Source: an uncultured Clostridia bacterium
GTDB lineage: Bacteria > Bacillota_A > Clostridia > TANB77 > CAG-508
Assembly: GCA_947628465.1 (NCBI GenBank)
Contig: CANQZZ010000092.1
Coordinates: 1 to 5,762 of the forward strand
Direction of reading: 5' to 3'
DNA length: 5,762 bases
Below the pieces are notes generated by a model. That model was not told the origin of the DNA. It saw only the letters and a list, made by a program, of their open reading frames with translations, and searched no databases. How positions within the stretch are numbered: the stretch's first letter is position 1; each line of letters begins with the position of its first letter. Below, one piece after another: positions 1 to 5,738 of the stretch. The position numbers and the translations under genes were made by a program.

Positions 1-249
1 CATGTAAAAGCAGTTGCAGTTTTAGATAAAGCAGATTCTTTAAATGCAGCAGGCGGAGCATTATTTGAAGATGTAACATCTGCAATGTATGTAAATAAAA
101 AACAAGTTCCAATGGTAAATTATGTGTATGGAATTGGTGGAAGAGATACAAAAGCAGATGATATAGAAAGCATATATACAGATTTACAAGAAATAGCAAA
201 ATCAGGTAATGTAGATAATCCATATAGATATTTAGGATTAAGGAGGTAA
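1..249 (+). CDS. porA: Pyruvate (2-oxoacid):ferredoxin oxidoreductase alpha subunit, C-terminal fragment
   Basis: Only the last 82 residues are in the window; the frame is open from base 1 to the TAA at 247-249. The fragment has the usual C-terminal layout of PorA-type alpha subunits. A strand plus loop reading AVLDKADSLNAAGGALFEDV corresponds to the family's 'VlDr..s.G..Gplf.EV' segment, and NYVYGIGGRD is the conserved Gly-Gly-Arg-Asp block near the end, followed by an acidic helix and the tail YRYLGLRR. In the family this subunit pairs with the TPP-carrying beta subunit (encoded next) and with gamma/delta ferredoxin-type subunits to decarboxylate pyruvate to acetyl-CoA with reduction of ferredoxin in the cytoplasm. 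The gamma/delta genes would be expected upstream, outside the window. Substrate is inferred; a 2-oxoisovalerate or 2-oxoglutarate enzyme cannot be excluded from this fragment. The 3' end carries the ribosome binding site of porB. Confidence 0.85.
   Translation, partial: HVKAVAVLDKADSLNAAGGALFEDVTSAMYVNKKQVPMVNYVYGIGGRDTKADDIESIYTDLQEIAKSGNVDNPYRYLGLRR
241..246 (+). promoter_or_regulatory. porB ribosome binding site embedded in the last two porA codons
   Basis: A perfect AGGAGG forms the tandem Arg codons AGG-AGG that end porA, directly before its TAA. It lies 10 bases ahead of the porB ATG (257). This makes translational coupling of the two subunits likely, which would suit their 1:1 assembly; the coupling is inferred. 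Confidence 0.85.
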
Positions 250-256
250 GAGCAAT

Positions 257-1216
257 ATGGCATATAATTTAAAACAAGTAGTAGCAGAAAAACCATCTAG
301 ATTTACAGCAGGACATAGAATGTGTGCAGGATGTGGTGCACCAGCAGTAGCAAGAATGGTATTAAGAGCATTAAAACCAGAAGACCATGCAGTAATTAGC
401 GTAGCAACAGGATGTATGGAAGTTTCAACATTTATATATCCATACACAGCATGGACAGATTCATTTATACATACAGCATTTGAATGCGCAGCAGCAAATG
501 CTTCTGGAGCAGAAGCAGCATATAAAGCATTAAAAAGAAAAGGAAAAATTCCAGAGGACCAAACTACTAAATTTATAGCATTTGGTGGAGATGGTGGAAC
601 ATATGATATAGGACTTCAAAGTTTATCAGGAGCAATGGAAAGAGGACATGATATGGTATATGTATGTTACGACAATGGTGCATACATGAATACAGGAATT
701 CAACGTTCATCAGCAACTCCAAGATTTGCAGATACAACAACATCACCAGCAGGAAAAGTTATTCCAGGTAAAATGCAAAATAGAAAAGATTTAGCAAATA
801 TTATTGCAAATCATCATATTCCTTATGTTGCTCAAACAATTGCAGTAAATAACTTTAAAGATTTATATGAGAAATCTGAAAAAGCAATATATACAGAAGG
901 ACCAGCATTCTTAAATGTACTTGCACCATGTCCAAGAGGATGGGGATATAACACAGAAGACTTAATGCAAATTAATAAATTAGCAGTAGAAACATGTTAT
1001 TGGCCACTATTTGAAGTAGTAGATGGAAAATACACTGTAAATTACAAACCAAAAAATAAACTACCAATAGAAGAATTCTTAAGACCACAAAAAAGATTTA
1101 AACACATGTTTAAACCAGGAAATGAATGGATGATAGAAGAATTCCAAAAAGAAGTAGATAGAAGATGGGAAGAATTATTACACCTAGAAGAAATTACAAA
1201 TAGAGTAGAAGAATAA
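257..1216 (+). CDS. porB: Pyruvate (2-oxoacid):ferredoxin oxidoreductase beta subunit (TPP-binding)
   Basis: A complete 319-residue protein, the normal length for PorB. It should bind thiamine pyrophosphate and the proximal [4Fe-4S] cluster in the cytoplasmic PorABGD complex that oxidatively decarboxylates pyruvate to acetyl-CoA and reduces ferredoxin. Visible signatures are the N-terminal HRMCAGCGAP with Cys23 and Cys26, the third cluster ligand Cys53 in ATGCMEVS, and the fourth, Cys225, in APCPRGWGY. The TPP motif starts at GGDGGTYDIG (110-119) and ends at YDNGAYMNTG (138-147). All four Cys and the GDG...N residues are intact, so the enzyme looks functional. The C-terminal block FLRPQKRFKHMF is typical of POR rather than KOR beta subunits, supporting pyruvate, although VorB-type substrates remain possible. 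The start follows the perfect AGGAGG at 241-246. It lies 7 bp after porA in the same transcript and ends at a strong hairpin terminator. Confidence 0.92.
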   Translation: MAYNLKQVVAEKPSRFTAGHRMCAGCGAPAVARMVLRALKPEDHAVISVATGCMEVSTFIYPYTAWTDSFIHTAFECAAANASGAEAAYKALKRKGKIPEDQTTKFIAFGGDGGTYDIGLQSLSGAMERGHDMVYVCYDNGAYMNTGIQRSSATPRFADTTTSPAGKVIPGKMQNRKDLANIIANHHIPYVAQTIAVNNFKDLYEKSEKAIYTEGPAFLNVLAPCPRGWGYNTEDLMQINKLAVETCYWPLFEVVDGKYTVNYKPKNKLPIEEFLRPQKRFKHMFKPGNEWMIEEFQKEVDRRWEELLHLEEITNRVEE

Positions 1217-1218
1217 AA

Positions 1219-1263
1219 TAAAAATAGGGAAAAAGGGGTCTGGTCCCTTTTTCCCTATTTTTA
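1219..1263 (+). terminator. Intrinsic terminator after porB (20-bp stem)
   Basis: A near-perfect inverted repeat starts 2 bases after the porB stop. Arms 1219-1238 and 1244-1263 form 19 Watson-Crick pairs plus one G-T, around the 5-base loop TCTGG. The descending arm ends in a TATTTTT run and the ascending arm begins with a matching A-run, so the hairpin could act in either direction, but the next gene has its own promoter at 1324. The centre, GGGGTCTGGTCCC, resembles a repeated palindrome core I associate with clostridial genomes (from memory, unverified). Confidence 0.88.
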
Positions 1264-1323
1264 AGAGCACAATTTAAAAGTTACTTATTTTTATCCTATT
1301 TTGCTTGTTAATAATAAAAATTA

Positions 1324-1352
1324 TTGATACTTTATTACTCTTGTGATATTAT
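1324..1352 (+). promoter_or_regulatory. Sigma-A-type promoter with extended -10 for the DUF308/flavoprotein unit
   Basis: TTGATA (1324-1329) is followed after exactly 17 bases by TATTAT (1347-1352). The -10 is preceded by TGA at 1344-1346, giving the extended -10 'TGn' element. Transcription should start near 1359, leaving a leader of about 100 bases before the ATG at 1460. It sits downstream of the porB terminator, as an independent unit would need. An AT-rich inverted repeat (TTAATAAT 1308-1315 / ATTATTGA 1320-1327) overlaps the -35 and could be an operator; that is speculative. Confidence 0.6.
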
Positions 1353-1446
1353 ATATCTAGTAGAAAATAGAAAGAGGAAATTTAATAAGTTATAATTTAA
1401 TTAAGGTACAGCAAATATTAATGCAGAATTAATTTATTATAAAAAT

Positions 1447-1451
1447 GGAGG
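1447..1451 (+). promoter_or_regulatory. Ribosome binding site that fixes the DUF308 start at 1460
   Basis: GGAGG lies 8 bases ahead of the ATG at 1460. The earlier in-frame ATG at 1445 overlaps this GGAGG and has no Shine-Dalgarno of its own. It would add only MEVKI, so the downstream ATG is the better start. Confidence 0.8.
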
Positions 1452-1459
1452 TAAAAATT

Positions 1460-1996
1460 ATGAAAGATTTTTTGAAGAAAAATGGATGGACAAACATATT
1501 GTTATGTGCTGTATTTGCTATTATCGGTATATTTATGATAATAAACCCAACATCAGCAACCAAAGTAATATCATACATATTAGGAGGAATATTAATTGTT
1601 GTTGGAGCAATCAAAATTATAAATTACTTCGTTGCAAAAGGAAATGCTGATTTTTATAACAATGATTTACTTTATGGAATTATTGCTATCATTGTAGGAT
1701 TAATCACTATATTTTATAGTAGTTTAATAGAATCTGTATTTAGAATTGTAATAGGAATTTGGATAATATATAGTGGGCTTTTAAGATTGTCCTTATCATT
1801 GAAATTGCATAGTGCAAAAATAAATGTATGGAGTACATCTCTAGTTTTATCAGTTATAATGATAATTGGCGGTATATACATGATATGTAGCAATGGAGCA
1901 CTAATTTCAATAATAGGAACAATAATGCTAATATATTCAATAATGGATTTAATAGAAAGTGTAATTTTTGTAAAATACGTAGATAAAGTTTTATAA
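1460..1996 (+). CDS. DUF308 / HdeD-like six-helix membrane protein
   Basis: A 178-residue, very hydrophobic protein with a short basic N-terminus (MKDFLKKNGW). Six predicted membrane segments lie at about 12-29, 36-56, 70-87, 93-112, 126-143 and 147-169. They are arranged as three pairs of helices with Gly-rich turns (IIGIFMIINP, ILGGILIVVG, IVIGIWIIYSG, MIIGGIYMI). That three-fold pattern, the size and the 'NP' after the first helix match the DUF308 family, whose known member is the enterobacterial acid-resistance protein HdeD. The biochemical role in Gram-positives is not established. The start is set by GGAGG at 1447-1451. It is the first gene after the promoter at 1324-1352, and the flavoprotein gene follows after 16 bp, so the two are very likely co-transcribed. 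Assignment to DUF308 is from pattern recognition; the function is unknown. Confidence 0.75.
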   Translation: MKDFLKKNGWTNILLCAVFAIIGIFMIINPTSATKVISYILGGILIVVGAIKIINYFVAKGNADFYNNDLLYGIIAIIVGLITIFYSSLIESVFRIVIGIWIIYSGLLRLSLSLKLHSAKINVWSTSLVLSVIMIIGGIYMICSNGALISIIGTIMLIYSIMDLIESVIFVKYVDKVL

Positions 1997-2012
1997 TAGA
2001 TGGAGTGATTTT

Positions 2013-3443
2013 GTGAAAGAAAAGTATGATGTAATAATAGTAGGAATGGGGCCAAGCTCTATCTTTTGTGCCTACGAATTAATTAAACTAAAAAAATATA
2101 AAAGGGTTTTACTAATAGACCAAGGAAAACGTGTAGAAGAAAGAAACTGCCCAATCGAAAAAACAAAAAAATGTATACATTGCAAACCAATGTGTAATAT
2201 AACAAATGGATTTTCAGGGGCAGGAGCATTTTCTGATGGAAAACTATCTTTATATAATAGTGAAGATGATGATATACATGTAGGAGGAATACTTCATAAA
2301 TATATAGGAGTTCCAAAAACAAAAGAGTTAATAGATTATGCAGACAAAATCTATTTAGACTTTGGAGCAGATAAAAAATTAGAAGGAATTGAATATAAAG
2401 AAGAAATAGCCAAAATTTCTAAAAGAGCAGAAAAAGATGGAATAAGACTAATAAATATTCCAATAAGACATTTAGGAACAGAAAAAAGCCATGAAGTATA
2501 TGGAAGATTAGAAAAATACATTGCAGATAATGGAATAGAAATGATGTTTAACACAACTGTAGCTGATTTAGTAGTAGAAGATGGAACTATTAAAGGTGTT
2601 AAAATAAAAGATGCAAAATATATAGATGATGAAGAGCATCCTTTAGAGACAATTTATTCAGATAAAGTAGTTTTAGCAGTAGGAAGAAAAGGAGCAAATT
2701 GGCTAGTAGATATGTGCAATAAACATCACATTGAAACAGATACAGGAATTGTAGATATTGGTGTAAGATATGAACTTCCAGATGAAATAATGAAAGATGT
2801 TAATAAATATATGTATGAAGCAAAATTTGTAGGAAGAGTAGGACCATTTAGAGATAAAGTAAGAACATTTTGTCAAAATCCAAGTGGCTTTGTATCAGCA
2901 GAAGTTTATGATAATAACTTAACATTAGTCAATGGACATTCATATAAAGAAAGAAAAAGTACAAATACTAATTTAGCAATACTTGTATCACATCATTTTA
3001 CACATCCATTTGATAAACCAATCAGATATGGACGTAATGTAGCACAAAACTTAAATGATTTAGGTGCAGGAAACATAGTAGTACAAAGATTAGGGGATAT
3101 CCATAGAGGAAAAAGAACATGGGATTATGAATTAGAAAACAATTCAGTAGTACCAACTCTAAAATCAGCAGTAGCAGGAGATATTACTTTTGCATTAGGA
3201 TATAGAACAATGATAAGCATATTAGAATTTATAAGAGCAATAGATAAAGTTGTAGAAGGATTTGGAAATCCAGATAACCTTTTATATGCACCAGAAATAA
3301 AATTTTATAGCAACAAAGTAATAATAAATGAGCAATTCGAAACAAACATAAAAGGTTTATACTCAATAGGAGATGGAGGAGGAATGACAAGAGGCTTAAT
3401 GATGGCATCATGTTCTGGAATCCAAATGGCAAGAAATTTATAA
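2013..3443 (+). CDS. COG2509-type FAD-dependent dehydrogenase with a Cys cluster
   Basis: A 476-residue cytoplasmic flavoprotein that starts at GTG, with GGAG (2002-2005) 7 bases upstream; no nearby ATG fits as well. The N-terminus YDVIIVGMGPSSIFCAYEL is a Rossmann dinucleotide-binding fold (GMGPSS at 11-16 in place of the usual GxGxxG), with the acidic end of strand 2 at D36. A second nucleotide-fold strand with VVLAVGRKG lies near 219-227. The C-terminal SIGDGGGMTRG (451-461) is the FAD-closing motif. Distinctive for the family is Cys46, Cys54, Cys57, Cys61 (CP...CIHCKPMC) leading into NGFSGAGAFSDGKL, as in the uncharacterised COG2509 'FAD-dependent dehydrogenases'. The substrate is unknown. 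The Cys set could hold a metal or Fe-S centre or act in redox chemistry, which is inference. It is the second gene of a unit with the DUF308 membrane protein. The stop codon touches the palindromic repeat block at 3444-3493. Confidence 0.82.
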   Translation: MKEKYDVIIVGMGPSSIFCAYELIKLKKYKRVLLIDQGKRVEERNCPIEKTKKCIHCKPMCNITNGFSGAGAFSDGKLSLYNSEDDDIHVGGILHKYIGVPKTKELIDYADKIYLDFGADKKLEGIEYKEEIAKISKRAEKDGIRLINIPIRHLGTEKSHEVYGRLEKYIADNGIEMMFNTTVADLVVEDGTIKGVKIKDAKYIDDEEHPLETIYSDKVVLAVGRKGANWLVDMCNKHHIETDTGIVDIGVRYELPDEIMKDVNKYMYEAKFVGRVGPFRDKVRTFCQNPSGFVSAEVYDNNLTLVNGHSYKERKSTNTNLAILVSHHFTHPFDKPIRYGRNVAQNLNDLGAGNIVVQRLGDIHRGKRTWDYELENNSVVPTLKSAVAGDITFALGYRTMISILEFIRAIDKVVEGFGNPDNLLYAPEIKFYSNKVIINEQFETNIKGLYSIGDGGGMTRGLMMASCSGIQMARNL

Positions 3444-3493
3444 TGTCCCAAAGGGGACGTTTCTTTCTGGGACATTTTGTCCCATTTGGGACA
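3444..3493 (+). repeat. Alternating GTCCC/GGGAC palindromic repeat block (REP-like)
   Basis: Five copies of a TGTCCC/GGGACA core alternate in orientation over 50 bases: TGTCCC 3444-3449, GGGAC 3454-3458, TGGGACA 3468-3474, TGTCCCA 3478-3484 and TGGGACA 3487-3493. Two competing folds are possible. In one, a 9-bp outer stem (3444-3452 with 3485-3493) encloses a 7-bp hairpin (3468-3474 with 3478-3484). In the other there are two local hairpins (3445-3449/3454-3458 and 3478-3484/3487-3493). It begins on the base after the flavoprotein stop codon and has no T-tract, so it is not a standard terminator, though it may protect the 3' end or attenuate read-through. It resembles extragenic palindromes mobilised by REP-associated tyrosine transposases; that is inference. 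Confidence 0.7.
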
Positions 3494-3525
3494 CATCTTG
3501 AAAAATGTGTGCAAAAACAAATTTT

Positions 3526-3531
3526 TATAAT
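3526..3531 (+). promoter_or_regulatory. Candidate -10 element for the femX-like gene
   Basis: A perfect TATAAT lies 55 bases before the ATG at 3587. No good -35 is correctly spaced: TTGAAA at 3498-3503 is 22 bases away, and the sequence 17 bases upstream is AAATGT. In such AT-rich DNA a chance match is possible. Confidence 0.3.
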
Positions 3532-3571
3532 ATTATTTCGTACAGAAATTAAATTTATATGAACTAAAATG

Positions 3572-3577
3572 AAAGGA
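3572..3577 (+). promoter_or_regulatory. Ribosome binding site that fixes the femX-like start at 3587
   Basis: AAAGGA precedes the ATG at 3587 by 9 bases. The alternative in-frame ATG at 3569 has no purine-rich site in front of it and would add only MKGIKY, which is not typical of the family's N-terminus. Confidence 0.65.
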
Positions 3578-3586
3578 ATAAAATAT

Positions 3587-4648
3587 ATGGAATTATTAAG
3601 CGAGAAAGAAGAATTAGATGAATATGATGAATTCTTAAAAAAACATTATAGATGTCATTATGCACAATCAAAAAAATGGGCAAATGTAAAAAGAGATTGG
3701 AAAAATGAAATAATAGTTGTAAGAGATGAAAATGGAAAGATAAAAGGAGCATTAAGTATATTAATTAGAAAAATACCATATTTTAAAAACACACTAATGT
3801 ATGCACCTAGAGGACCAATATGTGATGAAAATGATGAAGAAACTTTTTCAGAATTAATAAATAGAGCAGATGAACTAGCAAAAAAATATAAAGCATTTAT
3901 GTTAAAAATGGATCCAGATATATTACAAACAAATGAAAATTTTAAAAATATGGCAAGAAAGAATGGATTTAAAATAGCTGGTAAAATTAAAGATTCTACG
4001 AGGTTATTACAACCAAGATATGTTTTTAGATTAGACATAAAAGGAAAAACAGAGGAAGAAGTTTTTAATTCTTTTCGTCCTAAAACAAGATATAATATAA
4101 GATTAGCAAGCAAAAAAGGAGTAACCTTAAGGGAAGGCACAAGAGATGATTTAGATACGTTTAAAAGTATTATGGATGTTACAGGTGAGAGGGACGATTT
4201 TTACATAAGAAGTAAAGAATATTTTGAACTAATTTATGATAGTATGATGCCAGATAATATAAAGCTTATGTTTGCAGAATATGAAGGAAAAGCAATAGCT
4301 TGTGTAATGAATATAATGTATGGCAATAAACAATGGTACTTGTATGGTGGAAGTTTAAATGAACATAGAAATTTAATGCCAAATTATTTGTTACAATGGG
4401 AAATGATAAAAAAGGCTATACAAGATAAATGTGATGTATATGACTTTAGAGGAATTTGTGCAATCGATGAAAACACCAGAAATGAAGGCTTATATAGATT
4501 TAAGAAAGGATTTAATGCAGAACTTGTAGAGTTTATGGAAATATATAAAGTATATAATAAATTCATATATTTTATATTTGAACATTTTGCATATGCTTAT
4601 AGAGATTTAAAACTTAAAATAGTAAATATTTTTAAAAGAAAAAAATAA
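3587..4648 (+). CDS. FemAB/FemX-family peptidoglycan bridge aminoacyltransferase
   Basis: A 353-residue protein from the ATG favoured by AAAGGA at 3572-3577. Fem enzymes use aminoacyl-tRNA to attach amino acids to the stem-peptide lysine of a peptidoglycan precursor (lipid II or UDP-MurNAc-pentapeptide) at the inner face of the membrane. Family landmarks are YAQSKKWANVK (25-35), YAPRGPI (72-78), LKMDPDI (106-112), then KTRYNIRLASKKGV (166-179), which closes the first GNAT-like domain and opens the second. In the second domain are WYLYGGSLNEHRNLMPNYL (250-268), YDFRGI (285-290) and YRFKKGF (303-309). There is no long coiled-coil insertion as in FemA of about 420 residues, so the size and plan are closer to FemX. 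The amino acid added cannot be read from sequence. The C-terminus is Lys/Arg-rich (FKRKK), perhaps aiding contact with membrane or tRNA. It appears to be a single-gene unit between the repeat block and a terminator. Confidence 0.85.
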   Translation: MELLSEKEELDEYDEFLKKHYRCHYAQSKKWANVKRDWKNEIIVVRDENGKIKGALSILIRKIPYFKNTLMYAPRGPICDENDEETFSELINRADELAKKYKAFMLKMDPDILQTNENFKNMARKNGFKIAGKIKDSTRLLQPRYVFRLDIKGKTEEEVFNSFRPKTRYNIRLASKKGVTLREGTRDDLDTFKSIMDVTGERDDFYIRSKEYFELIYDSMMPDNIKLMFAEYEGKAIACVMNIMYGNKQWYLYGGSLNEHRNLMPNYLLQWEMIKKAIQDKCDVYDFRGICAIDENTRNEGLYRFKKGFNAELVEFMEIYKVYNKFIYFIFEHFAYAYRDLKLKIVNIFKRKK

Positions 4649-4675
4649 TTATTTGAAAAAATTTCAAAAATTAAA

Positions 4676-4706
4676 AAAAGACACTAGTTTGTTTCTAGTG
4701 CCTTTT
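4676..4706 (+). terminator. Intrinsic terminator after the femX-like gene
   Basis: The stem CACTAG (4682-4687) / CTAGTG (4695-4700) closes a 7-base TTTGTTT loop. After one A-C mismatch the stem continues with G4680-C4702 and four A-T pairs into TTTT (4703-4706). It lies 27 bases past the stop. An AT palindrome (TTTGAAA 4652-4658 / TTTCAAA 4662-4668) sits between stop and terminator but is too weak to be called separately. Confidence 0.8.
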
Positions 4707-4725
4707 GCCGTATAAAATAGAAATA

Positions 4726-4754
4726 TTGTGAAATAAATATTTTTATGATATGCT
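4726..4754 (+). promoter_or_regulatory. Candidate promoter for cca
   Basis: TTGTGA (4726-4731), a 17-base spacer and TATGCT (4749-4754) with an upstream TGA (4746-4748) suggest an extended -10 promoter between the preceding terminator and cca. Transcription would start near 4761, leaving a very short leader (about 12 bases) that begins with the Shine-Dalgarno AGGAG (4763-4767). The -10 matches the consensus at only four of six positions. Confidence 0.4.
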
Positions 4755-4772
4755 AATATAAAAGGAGCATTT

Positions 4773-5738
4773 ATGGAAATAAAAGAAATCGCAGAATTAA
4801 TAGAAGAATCAGGAGGAAGGCTTTATTTAGTAGGAGGAGCTGTAAGAGATAGTCTGCTAAATAGGCCAATTTATGATGAAGATTATTGCGTAGTTGGAAT
4901 AGATAAAAATAAATTTATAGAACTTTTTCCAAATGCAATACCAAGAGGGAAATCCTTTGAAGTATTCGATTTAGAAGGATGCGAATTTGCACTTGCCAGA
5001 ATTGAAAAAAAGATAGGAAAAGGCCATAAAAATTTTGAAATAACAACAAATAAAAATATTACAATAGAGGAAGATTTAAAACGAAGAGATATAACCATTA
5101 ATGCTATTGCAAAAGATGTTCTAAGCGATGAAATTATTGACCCATTTAATGGAATAGAAGATATAAAGAATAAAACAATAAGAGCAGTAGGGGAAAGCTT
5201 TTTAGAAGACCCATTAAGAGTTTATAGAGTAGCAAGATTTGCAAGTCAGTTAAATTTTGAAGTAGAAAAAAACACAATAAAACTTATGAATAAATTAAAA
5301 GATGAGCTAATTACACTATCAAAAGAAAGAGTATTTGTGGAATTTAAAAAAGCACTTTCGTCAGAAAAACCATCAAGATTTTTTAATGTGTTAAAAGAAG
5401 CGGATATTTTAGATGTTCATTTTAAAGAAATATTTGATTTAATTGGAAGCATTCAGCCTTTAAAGTATCATCCAGAAGGAGATAGCTACAATCATACAAT
5501 GATTGCAGTAGATAACAGTGTAAAACTAACAAATGATTTGGTAATAAGATATAGTGCATTAGTACACGATTTAGGAAAAGGATTAACACCAAAAGAAATG
5601 TATCCACATCATTATGGACATGCAGAAAAAGGAGTAGAGCCAGTAAGAAATTTATCAAATAGAATTGGTGTGCCTACTATCTGGAAAAAAGCAGGAATTA
5701 CATCTTGCAAAGAACACATGAAGCGGAGGAATATTTAG
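4773..5738 (+). CDS. cca: CCA-adding tRNA nucleotidyltransferase with HD domain, frame broken near the 3' end
   Basis: Builds or repairs the 3' CCA end of tRNAs in the cytoplasm using CTP and ATP. The head domain is of the E. coli Cca type: LVGGAVRDSLL (19-29), the metal-binding pair D35-x-D37 in YDEDYCVVG, ALARIEKKIGKGH (73-85), EEDLKRRDITINAIA (99-113) with the nucleotide-reading RRD at 104-106, DPFNG (123-127) and EDPLRVYRVARFA (145-157). An HD phosphohydrolase-like domain follows, with H241, H265-D266 and HHYGH (279-283). AGGAG (4763-4767) is 5 bases ahead of the ATG. The reading frame stops at TAG 5736-5738 after 321 residues, short of the usual 400 or more. The last residues, KRRNI, do not fit the family, whereas the +1 frame from 5725 reads GGIFSQMTDSKK and does. 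A one-base insertion around 5721-5724 is therefore likely, either a real mutation or a sequence error. Upstream of it all catalytic residues are intact. Confidence 0.85.
   Translation: MEIKEIAELIEESGGRLYLVGGAVRDSLLNRPIYDEDYCVVGIDKNKFIELFPNAIPRGKSFEVFDLEGCEFALARIEKKIGKGHKNFEITTNKNITIEEDLKRRDITINAIAKDVLSDEIIDPFNGIEDIKNKTIRAVGESFLEDPLRVYRVARFASQLNFEVEKNTIKLMNKLKDELITLSKERVFVEFKKALSSEKPSRFFNVLKEADILDVHFKEIFDLIGSIQPLKYHPEGDSYNHTMIAVDNSVKLTNDLVIRYSALVHDLGKGLTPKEMYPHHYGHAEKGVEPVRNLSNRIGVPTIWKKAGITSCKEHMKRRNI

Noticed and set aside
1264..1444. T-box, riboswitch or small RNA in the porB-DUF308 intergenic region
   Set aside because: No T-box core (TGGNACCGCG-like) or recognisable aptamer is seen; the region is AT-rich with only a promoter and chance-level palindromes.
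1445..1459. Upstream ATG giving a 183-residue DUF308 protein
   Set aside because: The ATG overlaps the GGAGG that serves the ATG at 1460 and has no SD of its own; the extension MEVKI adds nothing recognisable.
1714..2055. Reverse-strand open frame of 113 codons across the DUF308/flavoprotein junction
   Set aside because: It overlaps two well-supported forward genes and the ribosome binding site between them, and resembles no family I know.
3444..3493. Short CRISPR array or intrinsic terminator
   Set aside because: The repeats are only 6-7 bases and alternate in orientation without uniform spacers, so it is not a CRISPR. There is no T-tract after any hairpin, so it is not a canonical terminator.
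3569..3586. Upstream ATG giving a 359-residue FemAB protein
   Set aside because: No purine-rich site precedes it, while AAAGGA at 3572-3577 is suitably placed for the ATG at 3587.
3658..4140. Reverse-strand open frame of 160 codons inside the femX-like gene
   Set aside because: It is antisense to a clear FemAB coding sequence, and its low-complexity, Phe/Leu/Ser-rich translation is what antisense of AT-rich coding DNA gives. The other reverse frames in the window are rejected for the same reason.
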